IMG/VR virus record: IMGVR_UViG_3300036466_000089
Location: 1-38,015 of that record
DNA from: a virus
Length of the DNA: 38,015 bases
Direction: 5' to 3' (one strand)
In this document: positions 21,943 through 33,300 of the stretch, in pieces
Layout of the letters: each line of letters begins with the position of its first letter
Position numbering within the stretch: position 1 is the first letter of the stretch
Made by a program: the position numbers and the translations under genes
The notes under the pieces: generated by a model
What the model was told of the DNA's origin: nothing
Databases searched by the model: none
The model's input: the letters and a program-made list of their open reading frames with translations, nothing else

Positions 21943-22287
21943 ATGCAAGCCGTACCAGTACAGATTATTGAGCCGCAAGCGATAAGCGATACATTAACAC
22001 CTTATTATGCAAGCCCGGCAAGCAAGAAAACGATTATCAGCAAATTAACTTTTACAAACCATGGTGCAGATGCTGAAGCAATAGATGTTCATATCGTCCC
22101 TTCTGGCGATTCAGCTACTGATGCAAACAAGGTTGTAAGTGCAAAGCTTGTTGATGCAAATGAGGCGTGGCCAGCATACCAGCTTGAAGGTCAGATCTTA
22201 AAGCCTGGTGATGCAATTCATTGCAAGACAGGCACCGCATCTAGCACAGATATTGTTGTTATGGGCTCAGGCGTAGAGGTGTTTTAA
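21943..22287 (+). CDS. Beta-rich small structural protein, 114 residues
   Basis: The product alternates short strands (AVPVQIIEPQAI, KTIISKLTFTNHG, IDVHIVPSGD, GDAIHCKTGTASSTDIVVMG), an Ig-like or jelly-roll pattern often seen in capsid-decoration or tail accessory proteins. AGGAG precedes ATG 21943. The next gene starts within its stop codon. No family name can be given with confidence. Confidence 0.65.
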   Translation: MQAVPVQIIEPQAISDTLTPYYASPASKKTIISKLTFTNHGADAEAIDVHIVPSGDSATDANKVVSAKLVDANEAWPAYQLEGQILKPGDAIHCKTGTASSTDIVVMGSGVEVF

Positions 22288-22781
22288 TGGATGATCTAAC
22301 ACCGGCGCAGGTCCACCAGCTATTGGCAGAGCAGGTAAACGAAAAGATTGAAGCCATGGAAGAATTCATGCTTGAGCATGAGCAGGTTGAAATGCCAGTT
22401 GAGCACCGCTTTGTGAATGGCATGTATGCGCGTGAGATAACCATTCCAAAGGGCACCCTATTAACCGGTAGAGTTCACAAGTTTGGCTATGTGGATATTA
22501 TGCTGAGCGGCGATATTACAGTTGCAACGCCAGATGGAGTTAAGCGGTTGACCGGGGTGAATATCATGGAAGGTGTGCCAGGTCGCAAGCGTGCTGGATA
22601 TGCTCACGAAGATACGCGGTGGATTACTGTGCATAAGACAGATGCCACAAGCCCTGAAGGCATTGAAGATATTTTAACGGTATTTAGCATGGCGCAATTC
22701 CAGGAGTTACCGCCTGGCGAGCGTGCAGCACTACCAAATGAACAGGAGAATGAGTCATGTCAGTTGTTGCAGCAGCAGTAG
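22287..22781 (+). CDS. Cupin-fold-like phage protein
   Basis: The 164-residue protein has an N-terminal helix (AEQVNEKIEAMEEFMLEHEQ), then VNGMYAREITIPKGTLLTGR, HKFGYVDIMLSGDITVATPDG and GVPGRKRAGYAHEDTRWITV, a double-stranded beta-helix (cupin-like) order. Such proteins occur in virion operons, possibly as decoration or head-tail accessory proteins. It overlaps the next gene by 25 bases. The histidine positions do not clearly form a cupin metal site. Confidence 0.65.
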   Translation: MDDLTPAQVHQLLAEQVNEKIEAMEEFMLEHEQVEMPVEHRFVNGMYAREITIPKGTLLTGRVHKFGYVDIMLSGDITVATPDGVKRLTGVNIMEGVPGRKRAGYAHEDTRWITVHKTDATSPEGIEDILTVFSMAQFQELPPGERAALPNEQENESCQLLQQQ

Positions 22782-23437
22782 TTGGTAGCGCCGTTGTTGG
22801 CGCATACTCAGCAAACCAGTCAAGCAAGGCACAGTCAAAGGCTTCACAGAGGGCCAGTGATGCTCAGGTGCAGGCGAACCGAGAAACCATTGAATTTCAG
22901 CGTGAAGTGTTTGACCAGCAGCGCGAAGATAATGCGCCTTGGCGTGAAATTGGTACTGAGGCCCTTGGTCAGCTTCAGCGTGGCATTGCTTCAGGGAAAT
23001 TCGACCCAAGCAACTTTCGCTTTGAAGAAGATCCTGGTTATCAATTCAGACTAAGTGAAGGTGTCAACGCCTTGGATAAGAGCGCAGCAGCAAGAGGTAT
23101 GTTGCAATCAGGCGCACAACAAAAAGCACTTACCCGGTTCGGACAAGACTTTGCCAGCAATGAGTATGCAAACGCCTATGCGCGCAATGCTGGCCAGAAG
23201 GTGACAAACTTCAATCAGCTTGCATCATTGTCAAATGTTGGTCAGGTAGCGAACCAGGCGGATGCTAATGCGCGCACAAATATGGCTAATCAAGTCACGC
23301 AAAGCACGCTGGCAACTGGCAATGCAATTGCTCAAAACTATATGAATCAAGGAAATATTAGGTCGAGCGAGATTAATGCTTATAACAATATTGCACAGCA
23401 AGGAATTACAAATTGGCTGTCTTTTAAGGGGGTTTAA
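22757..23437 (+). CDS. DNA ejection / transfer protein (gp7-position, N-terminal hydrophobic helix)
   Basis: The 226-residue protein starts with a hydrophobic helix (MSVVAAAVVGSAVVGAYSA), followed by QREVFDQQREDNAPWREIG (about 49-67), GYQFRLSEGVNALDKSAAARG and a long Asn/Gln/Ala-rich helical tail. The NAPWREIG and LSEGVNALDKSAAARG motifs are typical of phage DNA-transfer proteins. In P22-like phages three pilot proteins (gp7, gp20, gp16) are encoded in this order here and are injected with the DNA. AGGAG precedes ATG 22757 within the previous gene. Confidence 0.78.
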   Translation: MSVVAAAVVGSAVVGAYSANQSSKAQSKASQRASDAQVQANRETIEFQREVFDQQREDNAPWREIGTEALGQLQRGIASGKFDPSNFRFEEDPGYQFRLSEGVNALDKSAAARGMLQSGAQQKALTRFGQDFASNEYANAYARNAGQKVTNFNQLASLSNVGQVANQADANARTNMANQVTQSTLATGNAIAQNYMNQGNIRSSEINAYNNIAQQGITNWLSFKGV

Positions 23438-23439
23438 CA

Positions 23440-24333
23440 ATGGCCACAGCAACGCCGTATGGAATAAATTTAGGCGCTATATATGCTGAAAACGAACGGC
23501 TGAAAGCGGCTAAGCAGTCACGCGATAACAACGCGTTAATTATGGACTGGAAGAAAGAGGACCGCGAGGCAGCGCGCCAGCGAGGTAACGCTCTTGCTGG
23601 TTTGCGCTCAAAGGCGTCAGCTGGTGATCCTCAGGCTATGCAGCAGCTGAACGCCTTTGACCCTGAAGAAGCTAAAAAGATGCTTGAGTCACTTAGCAAG
23701 ATGGATGAGCGCCAGCGCAAACAGACCCAGGAAAACATTGATGCGGTTGGCAAGATGTCAGCCTATGTGCTTCAGTCTGAAAATCCTGAACAGGCATATC
23801 AGCTTGCCAGGCAAAGCGTATCACCAGAGCTCGCAGCAAAGATGCCTGAGCAATACGATCCTAACTTTCTGCAAATGCAGCTTGCCAGAGCTCGCCAAGT
23901 TGATGAGTTGCTACAAAACCCTGAACGCATGACGTTTGGCACAGAGGACCGATTGTACAAGGATGGACGCGTTATCGAACGCACAACAAGTAGCCAAGAA
24001 CTTGACCGTCAGACAAGCCGGCAGAACGCATTAACGCGTGCCAGCGGTGATGGAGGCTTGAAGTCAGCTGATGAATCATTGATGTATCGCCAGGCTGGTG
24101 AGTTGCTTGGTGGTTTGTTTGACCAGCAGGGGAATCTACAAAACCTTGACCCGGCCACACGCGGCAAGGTTCAGTCTATAGCAACTGAAGCGGCTAAGAT
24201 TTATAGCCAAGGTGGCGTTACTCGCTCGCAAGCTGTAACACAAGCAGCGAGAAAGCTTGGTATTCAGGTTCAAGATTTGGGGCAAAGTGGTAATATAGAT
24301 CGCAACAAATTACTTGAAATGTATTCACAGTGA
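23440..24333 (+). CDS. Second ejection protein (gp20-position), helical and Gln/Ala-rich
   Basis: The 297-residue product is almost entirely helical: YGINLGAIYAENERLKAAKQ at the N-terminus, GNALAGLRSKASAGDPQAMQ (about 50-69), repeated Gln-rich helices and a C-terminal DRNKLLEMYSQ. Sequence is typical of phage internal or ejection proteins. It starts two bases after the previous stop with AAGGGGG upstream. The gene order places it where P22 gp20 stands; no sequence motif was recognised. Confidence 0.7.
   Translation: MATATPYGINLGAIYAENERLKAAKQSRDNNALIMDWKKEDREAARQRGNALAGLRSKASAGDPQAMQQLNAFDPEEAKKMLESLSKMDERQRKQTQENIDAVGKMSAYVLQSENPEQAYQLARQSVSPELAAKMPEQYDPNFLQMQLARARQVDELLQNPERMTFGTEDRLYKDGRVIERTTSSQELDRQTSRQNALTRASGDGGLKSADESLMYRQAGELLGGLFDQQGNLQNLDPATRGKVQSIATEAAKIYSQGGVTRSQAVTQAARKLGIQVQDLGQSGNIDRNKLLEMYSQ
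23520..23536. repeat. ACGCGA-N5-ACGCGT phased pair, site 6
   Basis: ACGCGA (23520) and ACGCGT (23531), 11 bp apart, near the start of the second ejection gene; AGTC precedes the left copy, as at sites 2 and 5. Confidence 0.55.
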
Positions 24334-24340
24334 GGCGGGG

Positions 24341-27300
24341 ATGGCAGAGAACCAACAACCTACAAAGGACCAGTTGCTAACAGCACTTGAGAAAGCACAC
24401 CTTTCAGGGGATACCCAGGGCGCCAAGGAGTTGGCCGCCTGGCACAATGAGCTTTACGGACCAAAGCCAGAACAAGAACAGCCTGGACTTATTGACCGGG
24501 CTAAGTCTTTTTTCACTTCCGATGAACAGCCTGAAGTAGATGGCTTCACCGGCGCAATGCAGAAGGCGCCACCAGAGTACGATAGCTTTGTAACCGCCAC
24601 TGGTAAAGCTGTTCGCAATGTTCCTGAGCGTTTTCAGCAATCAGCAGCCGGCCTCATTCAGATGCTTGGCGAGGATATGGGGCAGGAACGTGAGCGCCAT
24701 ATCGCTATTGTTTCTAACCGTCTTGGTATTACGCCAGGCGATTACAAGTTGCTGGCATGGGCTGGAAATGAAGGTCTTGTTGATCCTAAGACACCTATTC
24801 CTGAAGCGCTTGATTACATTAAGCGCAATGTGACTGGCTCACTCAATGAGCAGCAACTGAAGCAGGTTGCTGATATGGGCATTATCAACCCTGATGAGAT
24901 AGCCGGCTTTGCCAAATATTGGCGTGAAGAAACACAGAAAACCATGGAGCCAGTAAACGCTGAGCCAGGAAGCGCCGCTTATTATGGTAGTGCGGCGATC
25001 GGTAGCGTTGCTGAAATGGGGCCTGCATTGCTTGGCAGTATCCTAACTCGCAATCCAAGTGTAGGTATGCGCTTGATGGCCGGCCAGGTAGGTGGTCAAT
25101 CGTATGCTGAAGGCCGTGAGCAAGGATTATCGCCTGATGAAGCGCAATTCTACGCAGTAGCCAATGCGGCAGCAGAAGCAATCCCTGAGTATATTCCGCT
25201 TAGTGTGATTATGAAGCCAGGCCAGAACTTCTTTAAGCGCGTGCTTAAAGGTGCCTTGGCAGAATCAGCCCAGGAAGTGCTAACCGAGGCCATTCAAACC
25301 GGACTTGATCAGCAGATGATTAACCCGGATATGACTTGGGCAGAAGCGCGCCAGCGCCTAATTGATGCCGGTATTATCGGTGGCCTTGCTGGTCCTATGA
25401 TGAGCGGTGTTGCTCATCCAGTCGTTAAGGCTCAAGAGAAGATTGACCAGGCACTTAATGCGCCAGAGCGCCAGCTTGGTATTGCGCTTAATCAGCAGGT
25501 TGAGGCGACTCAGTTTGCACCGGCAGAGCAGGCAGCAGCGCAGGCTTTTGATCCAGCAAATGCACAGCAGCAACAGCAGCCAGTACAGCGTAAAAGCATG
25601 GCAGAGCTTGTGGCTGAAAAGCTTGAGCAGCGTGGGGTTAAGCCGGCGCCAGTGGTTGACTACGCACCGAAGCAGCAAGCAATGCCTGAGAATATTGATG
25701 TGCCGCTTGAGGTTCCTACTCAGGAAGTGGTTGTTGAAGAACAAGCTAAGGAGCAGGTCAAAGATGAGCCCAAGCAAGAAGCGCCAACTGAAGAACAAGC
25801 GAAAGATGAAGCGCAACCAACGGATGCGGCGCCAGTCTATGGCGAAGGGGCTGAGAGAGTTCAACACACAACCAAGCGCGGAAAGGAATTAACTGGCGTC
25901 ATTGATCGTGAAATGACACTGGACCAGGCCAAAGAGATCGACCCTTACGCCTTCAAAAAGGATGGTGGTGTTTTCATTCGTGATAACCGCATTCAGGAGT
26001 ACAACCAGAAGCGGAGTGAAGAAAATGCAAGAGTGGATACAGCAGGCGTTGAACGACAAGGTGATCAGCAGCAGCGAAGCCAAGAGCCTGGACGAGTACC
26101 TGAGCCAGCACAGCAACAGCAGCAACCTAGTGATATTGCCTCAGAGCCTGGAAAGCGCGGCTCAGAGAATATTCCTATGGGAGATACCGCTGAGCGAATT
26201 GACGATGCACTGACCCAAGATGATCTTGCCAAGCTAAGGGATCAGGTAAAAGCGAAAATAAAAGAGCAGGGAACAGTTACTGACGACCGCCTTGAGGAAA
26301 AGTTGCGAGGAATTGAAGCGGCCATTGGTGAGCAAGGTGGCAGTATAGGTAGTGGCCGAAGGGTAGAAACTGAAAGCGGTGATATGTTGGAAACTATCGG
26401 GCAAATAAGAAGTGATATGCCAGATGGCGCCATGGTTACTGTTAGAAAGAATCCCGACACAATAGGCGAGCGAAAGTTAAGAATTAGTGTTGGTGAGTTG
26501 AGAGGTTTAATTAACCAGGAGCAAACCAATGAGCCTACAAGTGTGGAGGCTAAGAAAACTCCAACTGGCATTATCAAAAAAGGCCGCGATGAAAAATACG
26601 ATATTGATGTAGAGCTGCGCAAGGATGGCGAAGGCTACACGATTGTAGATAGCGACCCGAATACCAAAGACAAGCGCATTAGCACCGGCATGGGTGGCGT
26701 TTACAAGAACGATCAGATTCTCAACCGAGAGGGCGAGTTTGTATCGCCTCGCGATATTGTTCAGGCCGGTAGCGCTACTCTTGATAAGCAGCCGTTCAAA
26801 GGCACAAAAGATGAGATGGCGCAGGCCGCAAAGCTTGTTGCTGAGATAGAATATGAAAGAAGCGTAGGCAATAACGCCAGGGTTGAAGAATTAGAGAGCC
26901 AGTTAATCGACCTGGTATCTGGTAGGAGAAAAGCAGATGAACCTGAACAATTGGGCGAGCAAGGCGCAGAAACACTGGCAGGAGTTCCAGCCGAACAAGT
27001 ACCAGGCACTGAAGAAACAGGGGACGCTGGACTTGGCGCTGAAGCAGGCAGCAGAACAGACGCTGGCAGAAGTGAGCGAGTTGGAGAATCAGGGCTATCA
27101 ACCGGACGAGGCGTTCCAGATGGTCAGGGAGAATTACCTGTTTCCACCAGCGGAGCAGAGCGAACCGGACGAGGCGAGCAACGCGGCACCGATGTACCAG
27201 GAAGCGTTGCAGATGAAAAGCCGAGTGATGCAGGCCGACCAGTATCAAGAGGGGATGCAGAGTTAATCCAGGCTGAGGAAAAGGCGGCAGAAGAAGCGCC

Positions 27301-30300
27301 GGCGCCAGTTGGTGAAACAACTCAGCAGGCAGTTAGTGCAGATAATCGCCCGGCCAAGATGTTTACCATTACGCCAGATATGGGAATTGGTGAAGGTGGC
27401 CAGAAAACTAAATTCAAGAACAACCTTGAAGCAATCAAGATCCTGAAGTCTCTTGAGGCTGAAGGGCGCCAGGCAACGCCAGAAGAACAGCAAGCGCTTG
27501 CGCGTTATGTTGGTTGGGGCGGTATTCCTCAAGCGTTCTATGGTGATGCAGGTAAAGTATCAAAAGGATGGGAGAAAGAGGCGGCACAGCTTAAAGAGTT
27601 ACTTACCGATGCTGAGTATGATGCAGCGCGCCGAAGCACGCAGGATGCCCACTACACAAGCCAGGAGATTGTTACTTCAATCTGGAAGGCTGTTAAGGAT
27701 ATGGGTTTTACTGGTGGCCGAGTGCTTGAGCCTTCAGTTGGTACTGGTAACTTTTTAGGGATGATGCCGGCAGGTGTTCGAGGAAAAAGCCAGATCACCG
27801 GCGTAGAGCTTGATCATATTACAGGCGGGATTGCTTCACACCTTTACCCAGGCGCAAACATTAAAACGCCAATGGGCTTTCAAGACTTCACTATGCCTGA
27901 TGGTTACTTTGATCTGGCAATAGGGAACCCGCCATTTGGGAGCCAGAAGCTATATGACGGTAAGCGCAAAGACTTATCTAAGTTCAGCATTCACAACTAC
28001 TTCTTTGCAAAAAGCCTGGATGGCCTGAAGCCTGGCGGCGTACTTGCAATGGTTGTATCTAACAGCCTTATGGATGGTCAAAGCAATCAGGCAGCGCGTG
28101 AGTACATGGCTAATCGTGCAGACTTCATTGGCGCGGTACGATTGCCTAATAACGCATTCCTGAAGAATGCAGGCACAGAAGTTACCACTGACATTGTTTT
28201 CCTTCAGAAGCGAGAGGAAGGCACGCCGCGTAAAGGTCCTTCATGGAAGCGTACTGAATCAGTGAAAGACGCCAACGGCATTGAAACACCACTGAATGAA
28301 TATTTTGTAAAGAATCCCGACATGATGCTTGGTGAATGGGGTGCATACGGCTCAATGTATGGACCTAATGACCCGGCGCTTGTTGCGCGTGAAGGTCAGG
28401 ACACTGGCGCATTGTTGCGTGAGGCATTGGCTAAGTTACCAAAAGGGATTATGGCAGAGTCAAAAGCGGCGCCGGCAAAAGAAGAAGTGAAGCTATCCAC
28501 CAGCGTTGATAACGTCAAAGTTGGTAGCATGTTCATTGATGGCGGCAAGGTGATGGTTCGCCAGGATAATGAGCTTGGTAGTATTCAGGCTGAGCCGGTT
28601 GAGTTTGCCAGCGACAAAGCGCGCCAGCGCGTTGAGGGCATGATCAAGGTTCGTGATGTGTTCACAGACTTGAGGAAGGCCCAGCTTACTGAAGGCGTAA
28701 AAGATGCTGCGCTTGACGCGTTGCGCACGCGTCTTAATCGTGAGTATGACGCGTTTGTTAAGGCGCATGGTCCAATAAACTCAGATGCCAACAAGCGCTT
28801 ATTCCGTGATGATCCTACCTGGCCTCAGATTGCAGCATTGGAAGAATCGTTCGATAAAGGCATTACGCCTGCAATGGCAAAGAAAACCGGCGAGCAATCG
28901 CGTAAGCCAAGCGCAAGCAAGGCGGCAATTTTCTTTAAGCGCACTCAGTCACCATATAAAGCGCCAACCAAAGCGGCAACTGCCAAGGATGCAATGGCGG
29001 CAAGCCTATCAGAGTATGGCGCCATTGATATGGATTACATGGCGAAGCTTTACAACAAAACACCAGGATATATTGCCAATGAGCTTGGTGATCTTGTGTA
29101 TGAGGTTGAGCCTGGCCGATTTGAAACGCGTGACCAGTATCTGAGCGGCAATGTTAAGCAGAAGCTTTCCCAGGCAAGGCAGCTTGCCAAGGCAGACAGC
29201 AAGTATAAGCGCAACGTCCAGGCTCTTGAGGCGGTACAGCCTGAAGATATTGAGGCCGTTGATATTGATGTTAAGCCAGGCGCTCATTGGTTGCCGCGTG
29301 AAGATATGAAGTCATTTGTTGATCATGTGCTTGGCAATGAAAGCGGCAAGGCTGTTTATATCCCTACCAATGCAAAATGGTCTATTGATGGCGTACCAAC
29401 TGAGGCGGCGCGTTCGCGTTGGGGTACTGACCGAGTTCAGGTTACTGACATTGTTGCAGCAGCTGCAAACCAAAAGCAGATTGTTGTGCGTGACCGTATT
29501 GACGAGAACACAACAAGAGTAAACGAAGCAGCTACCAATGCTGCTAATGAAAAGGTTGAGCGATTAAAAGCTGAGTTTCGCCGTTGGGTATGGCAGGACG
29601 ATGCGCGCCGTAGTCGGTTGACCAGAATCTATAACGACACATTTAACACCGATCGCTTGCGTGAGTTTGATGGTTCGCACCTTACTTTCCCTGGAAAGGT
29701 CAGTGACGACATTATCAAGTTACGCCCACACCAAGCCAATGCAGTTTGGCGTATCGTGCAGTCTGGCACAACCTTGCTTGATCACGTTGTAGGTGCTGGT
29801 AAGACGTTCACTATGATTGCTGGCGCTATGGAAATGCGCCGCATGGGCAGAGCTAAAAAGCCTATGTTTGTTGTTCCTAATCACCTTGTTGGTCAGTGGG
29901 CAGAGGACTTCACCAAGCTTTACCCTGGCGCTAATGTGCTGGCGGCAACCAAGAAAGACTTTGAGAAAGGCAACCGCAAGCGCCTATTTGCGCGTATTGC
30001 CACCGGTGATTGGGATGCTGTTATTGTGGCTCACTCATCATTCGGTAAAGTGGAAATGGATAAGGAGTTCCAGGAGCGATTTATCAATCAGCAGATCCGT
30101 GACATTGATGAGGCTATCCAAAATATCCGGGCCCAGGATGGGCAGAAGTCACGAAGCATTAAGCAGATTGAGAAGCAGAAAGAGCGCCTTCAGGAAAAGC
30201 TGAAGAAGCTGTTTGATGCAGAAAACAAGGATGACAACCTAACCTTTGGTGAGCTTGGTGTTGATGCTTTATTCCTGGATGAAGCGCATGAGTTTAAAAA

Positions 30301-33300
30301 CCTTGGCTTTGCCACCAGTATGACCCGCGTTGCTGGTCTTGGTAATCCGCAAGGAAGCCAGAAGGCGGCAGACCTGTTTATGAAAACTCAGTTTGTCCTG
30401 GAAAAGACTGGTGGCAATAACGTGGTGTTTGCTACCGGTACGCCGATCAGTAATACCATGGCGGAAATGTACACCATGCAGCGCTATCTGGATTATCAGA
30501 CGCTACAGGACCAAGGTATTGCACACTTTGACGCGTGGGCGCGCATGTATGGCGAAGTTGTTACTGATTGGGAATTATCACCTTCAGGAAGTTACAAGCT
30601 AAATAGCCGCTTCAGTAAGTTTGTGAATATCCCTGAGCTCATGCAGCGCTACCTATCGTTTGGTGATGTTATCAACCGTGATGACATTAACCGACAGTTG
30701 GCCGCCCAGGGTAAGCGCCTACCAGTACCAAAGGTTAAAGGCGGCAAGCCTAAGAATGTTGTGGTTAATCGCAGTGATGATCAGGCCGCCTATATCGGCG
30801 AACCTATCACCGATGAGAATGGCCGCGAGTCATACCCGGAAGGTAGCCTTGTTTGGCGCGCTGAGCACTTACCTAAAAAGCCTGAAAAGGGCGCGGATAA
30901 CATGCTGAAGATTATGAGTGACGCCAGAAAGGCAGCACTTGATATGCGCATGATTGATCCGGCCATGTATGGTGACTACGAAGGCAGCAAGGTAAACCAG
31001 GCGGCAGACAACATTAAGCGCATTTACGACCAGTGGAGTGCAGACAAAGGCGCGCAACTGGTATTCATTGACCTGAGTACACCGAAAGGAGCTAAAGCAA
31101 AAGAGGCGGCAAGAATCCGCGATCTGATTGAAAAAGCAGACAATGGTGATGAGCGCGCACAGGATGAGCTCGACAAGATGAGCCCTGATGAATTATCAGC
31201 GCTTGACGGTGATTTCAGTGTTTACGATGACTTGCGCCAAAAGCTGATCAATAAGGGCATTCCTGAGCAGGAGATAGCATTTATTCACGATGCCAATACA
31301 GAGCTTCAGAAAGAAGAATTGTTTGGCAAGGTTCGTAGTGGCCGTATCCGTGTGCTATTTGGCTCTACCGCCAAGATGGGTGCAGGCATGAACGTGCAAG
31401 ATCGTCTTGTTGCACTACACCACATGGATGCACCATGGCGACCTTCAGACCTTGAGCAGCGTGAAGGCCGTATTATTCGCCAGGGTAACAAGTTGTATGA
31501 GCGCGATCCTGATGGGTTTGAGGTTGAAATTAATCGCTATGCAACCAAGCAAACGCTTGATAGCCGTATGTGGCAGACCATTGAAACCAAGGCGCGATTC
31601 ATTGAGCAGGTTCGCAAGGGCAATACTAAGACACGAGAAATTGAGGACGTTGGCGGCGAGGCAAGTAATGCAGCTGAAATGAAAGCAGCCTCAAGTGGTA
31701 ATCCGCTTATCCTGGAAGAAATGGACTTGCGTCAGAAAATCAGAAAGCTTGAACAGCTTGAAGATGAGCATGACCGCGAGCAGTTCCGTATTCGTGACCA
31801 GGTTCGCCGCCTGAAACTACGCATTGAAACCGGCAAGGATAGAATGCTGAAGTTTACGCGTGATGCCAAAAAAGCAGAAAAAGCGCCAAAAGACTTCTCT
31901 ATCACAATTAACAGCGGAAAGTACGACAAGCACAAGGAGGCTGGTCAGGCATTGCTGGCGGCAGCAAATAAGATGGCTGATGCAGGGCAGGAAACAAAGG
32001 CTATTGGCGAGTATGCCGGCTTTAAGTTGCGCCTGGATAATATCAGCGGTGCCGAGTTCGTGATCACCATAGAGGGTGAGCAGGAATATCAGGTAGACAT
32101 TCCAGATATTGCTGAAACTGATCCTACCGGTTTAGCTATGCGAATTACCAACACAGTGAAGCGCATTAGTGCAGATGCCAAGAATGAAGCTGAGCTTATC
32201 AAGCAAGCTGAGCGAGATATACCAGACCTTGAAGGGCAGATTGCTGATTGGTCACAGGCTGATGAGCTCGCAAAGGTTAAGGCGCGCCATGCCTTGGTTA
32301 TTGCAGAGCTGAAACCAAAGAACAAGGACCAGGAGGAGATTGAACAGGACGGTACAAGCGCCATGATGTATAACGCTGGCGCTGATGTTCCAATGCCTAA
32401 CTGGCGTCCAACATATCGCCAGGCTGGCGTGCCAAAGCGCCCTGAAGGTGATGAGTTTGCTATTGGCGATCGTCAAGTTAAGTTGAAGCCAGAGGAACAA
32501 CCAACGCGCCGCGAGGGTGTTCGCGTTATGGTTGAGGATGTTATAGGTCCAAGACTTTACCAGGGAAAGGTAAAAGGCAAGTCAAAGCTTGGCTTCTACC
32601 GCAAGAATAACAGTGAAGTTCGCGTTGCCAATTACGATGATGTTGAGGTTATGGCGCATGAAATGGCGCACTATCTTGATATGCACTACCGCTACAACAA
32701 GCGCTTTACTAGGGCATACAAAGATACCAAGTATCGTGATGAGGTTTCCGGCCTGAGCTACACCAGTCAAAAGAACCTGAAGTACAAGGAAGGCTTTGCT
32801 GAGTTTGTGCGCCTATGGCTTACAAACTATGCAGAGGCAAAGGCGGCGGCTCCATTGTTTACTCAACGCTTTGAGCAAGTGCTCGCAGAGGATTCAACAC
32901 TCAATAAGAAGATGGTTAAGCTTCAGGATGAAATGCACCGGTGGTACCTACAAGGTGCGCGTGCTCAGTTGCGTGCCAAGTCTGGTAAAGAGTTAAGCCA
33001 GTCTCAGCAGATCATTCAGTACATGCAGTCATATCCACTTGAGCGCTATCGCCAGGAAGTGATTGATAAGATCCATGCAGCCAAGGTTGTTGAGCGCACA
33101 CTTCATGGTGAGGTTCGTGATGCGGCATTAAGCCCATTCAAGCAATTCCAGCTTATAAATGGTGCAGAGTCGTTACATGAGGCAATCCTGAAAGATGGCA
33201 CGCCTTCACTTGCTGAAGATGGAACCTTTGAGTTTAACGGAAAGGGGCTTAACCAGGTGTTTTGGCCGGTATCAAAACATGGTTGGAAGCGTTTTGACCT

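Noticed and set aside
23965-23985. ACGCGT followed by ACGCAC
   Set aside because: The step is 12 bp, out of phase with the family, so it was left out.
22757-24333. Tail tape-measure protein among the virion genes
   Set aside because: The genes match P22-type short-tailed organisation, with ejection proteins after the hub genes; no tail tube, sheath or tape-measure features are present.
27453-27758. Third nested frame in the giant gene (101 residues, same +1 frame as the two accepted nested genes)
   Set aside because: Composition is Arg/Lys/Leu/Ser shadow type, and the giant frame here is a conserved-looking domain (YVGWGGIP), so there is no linker to overprint.
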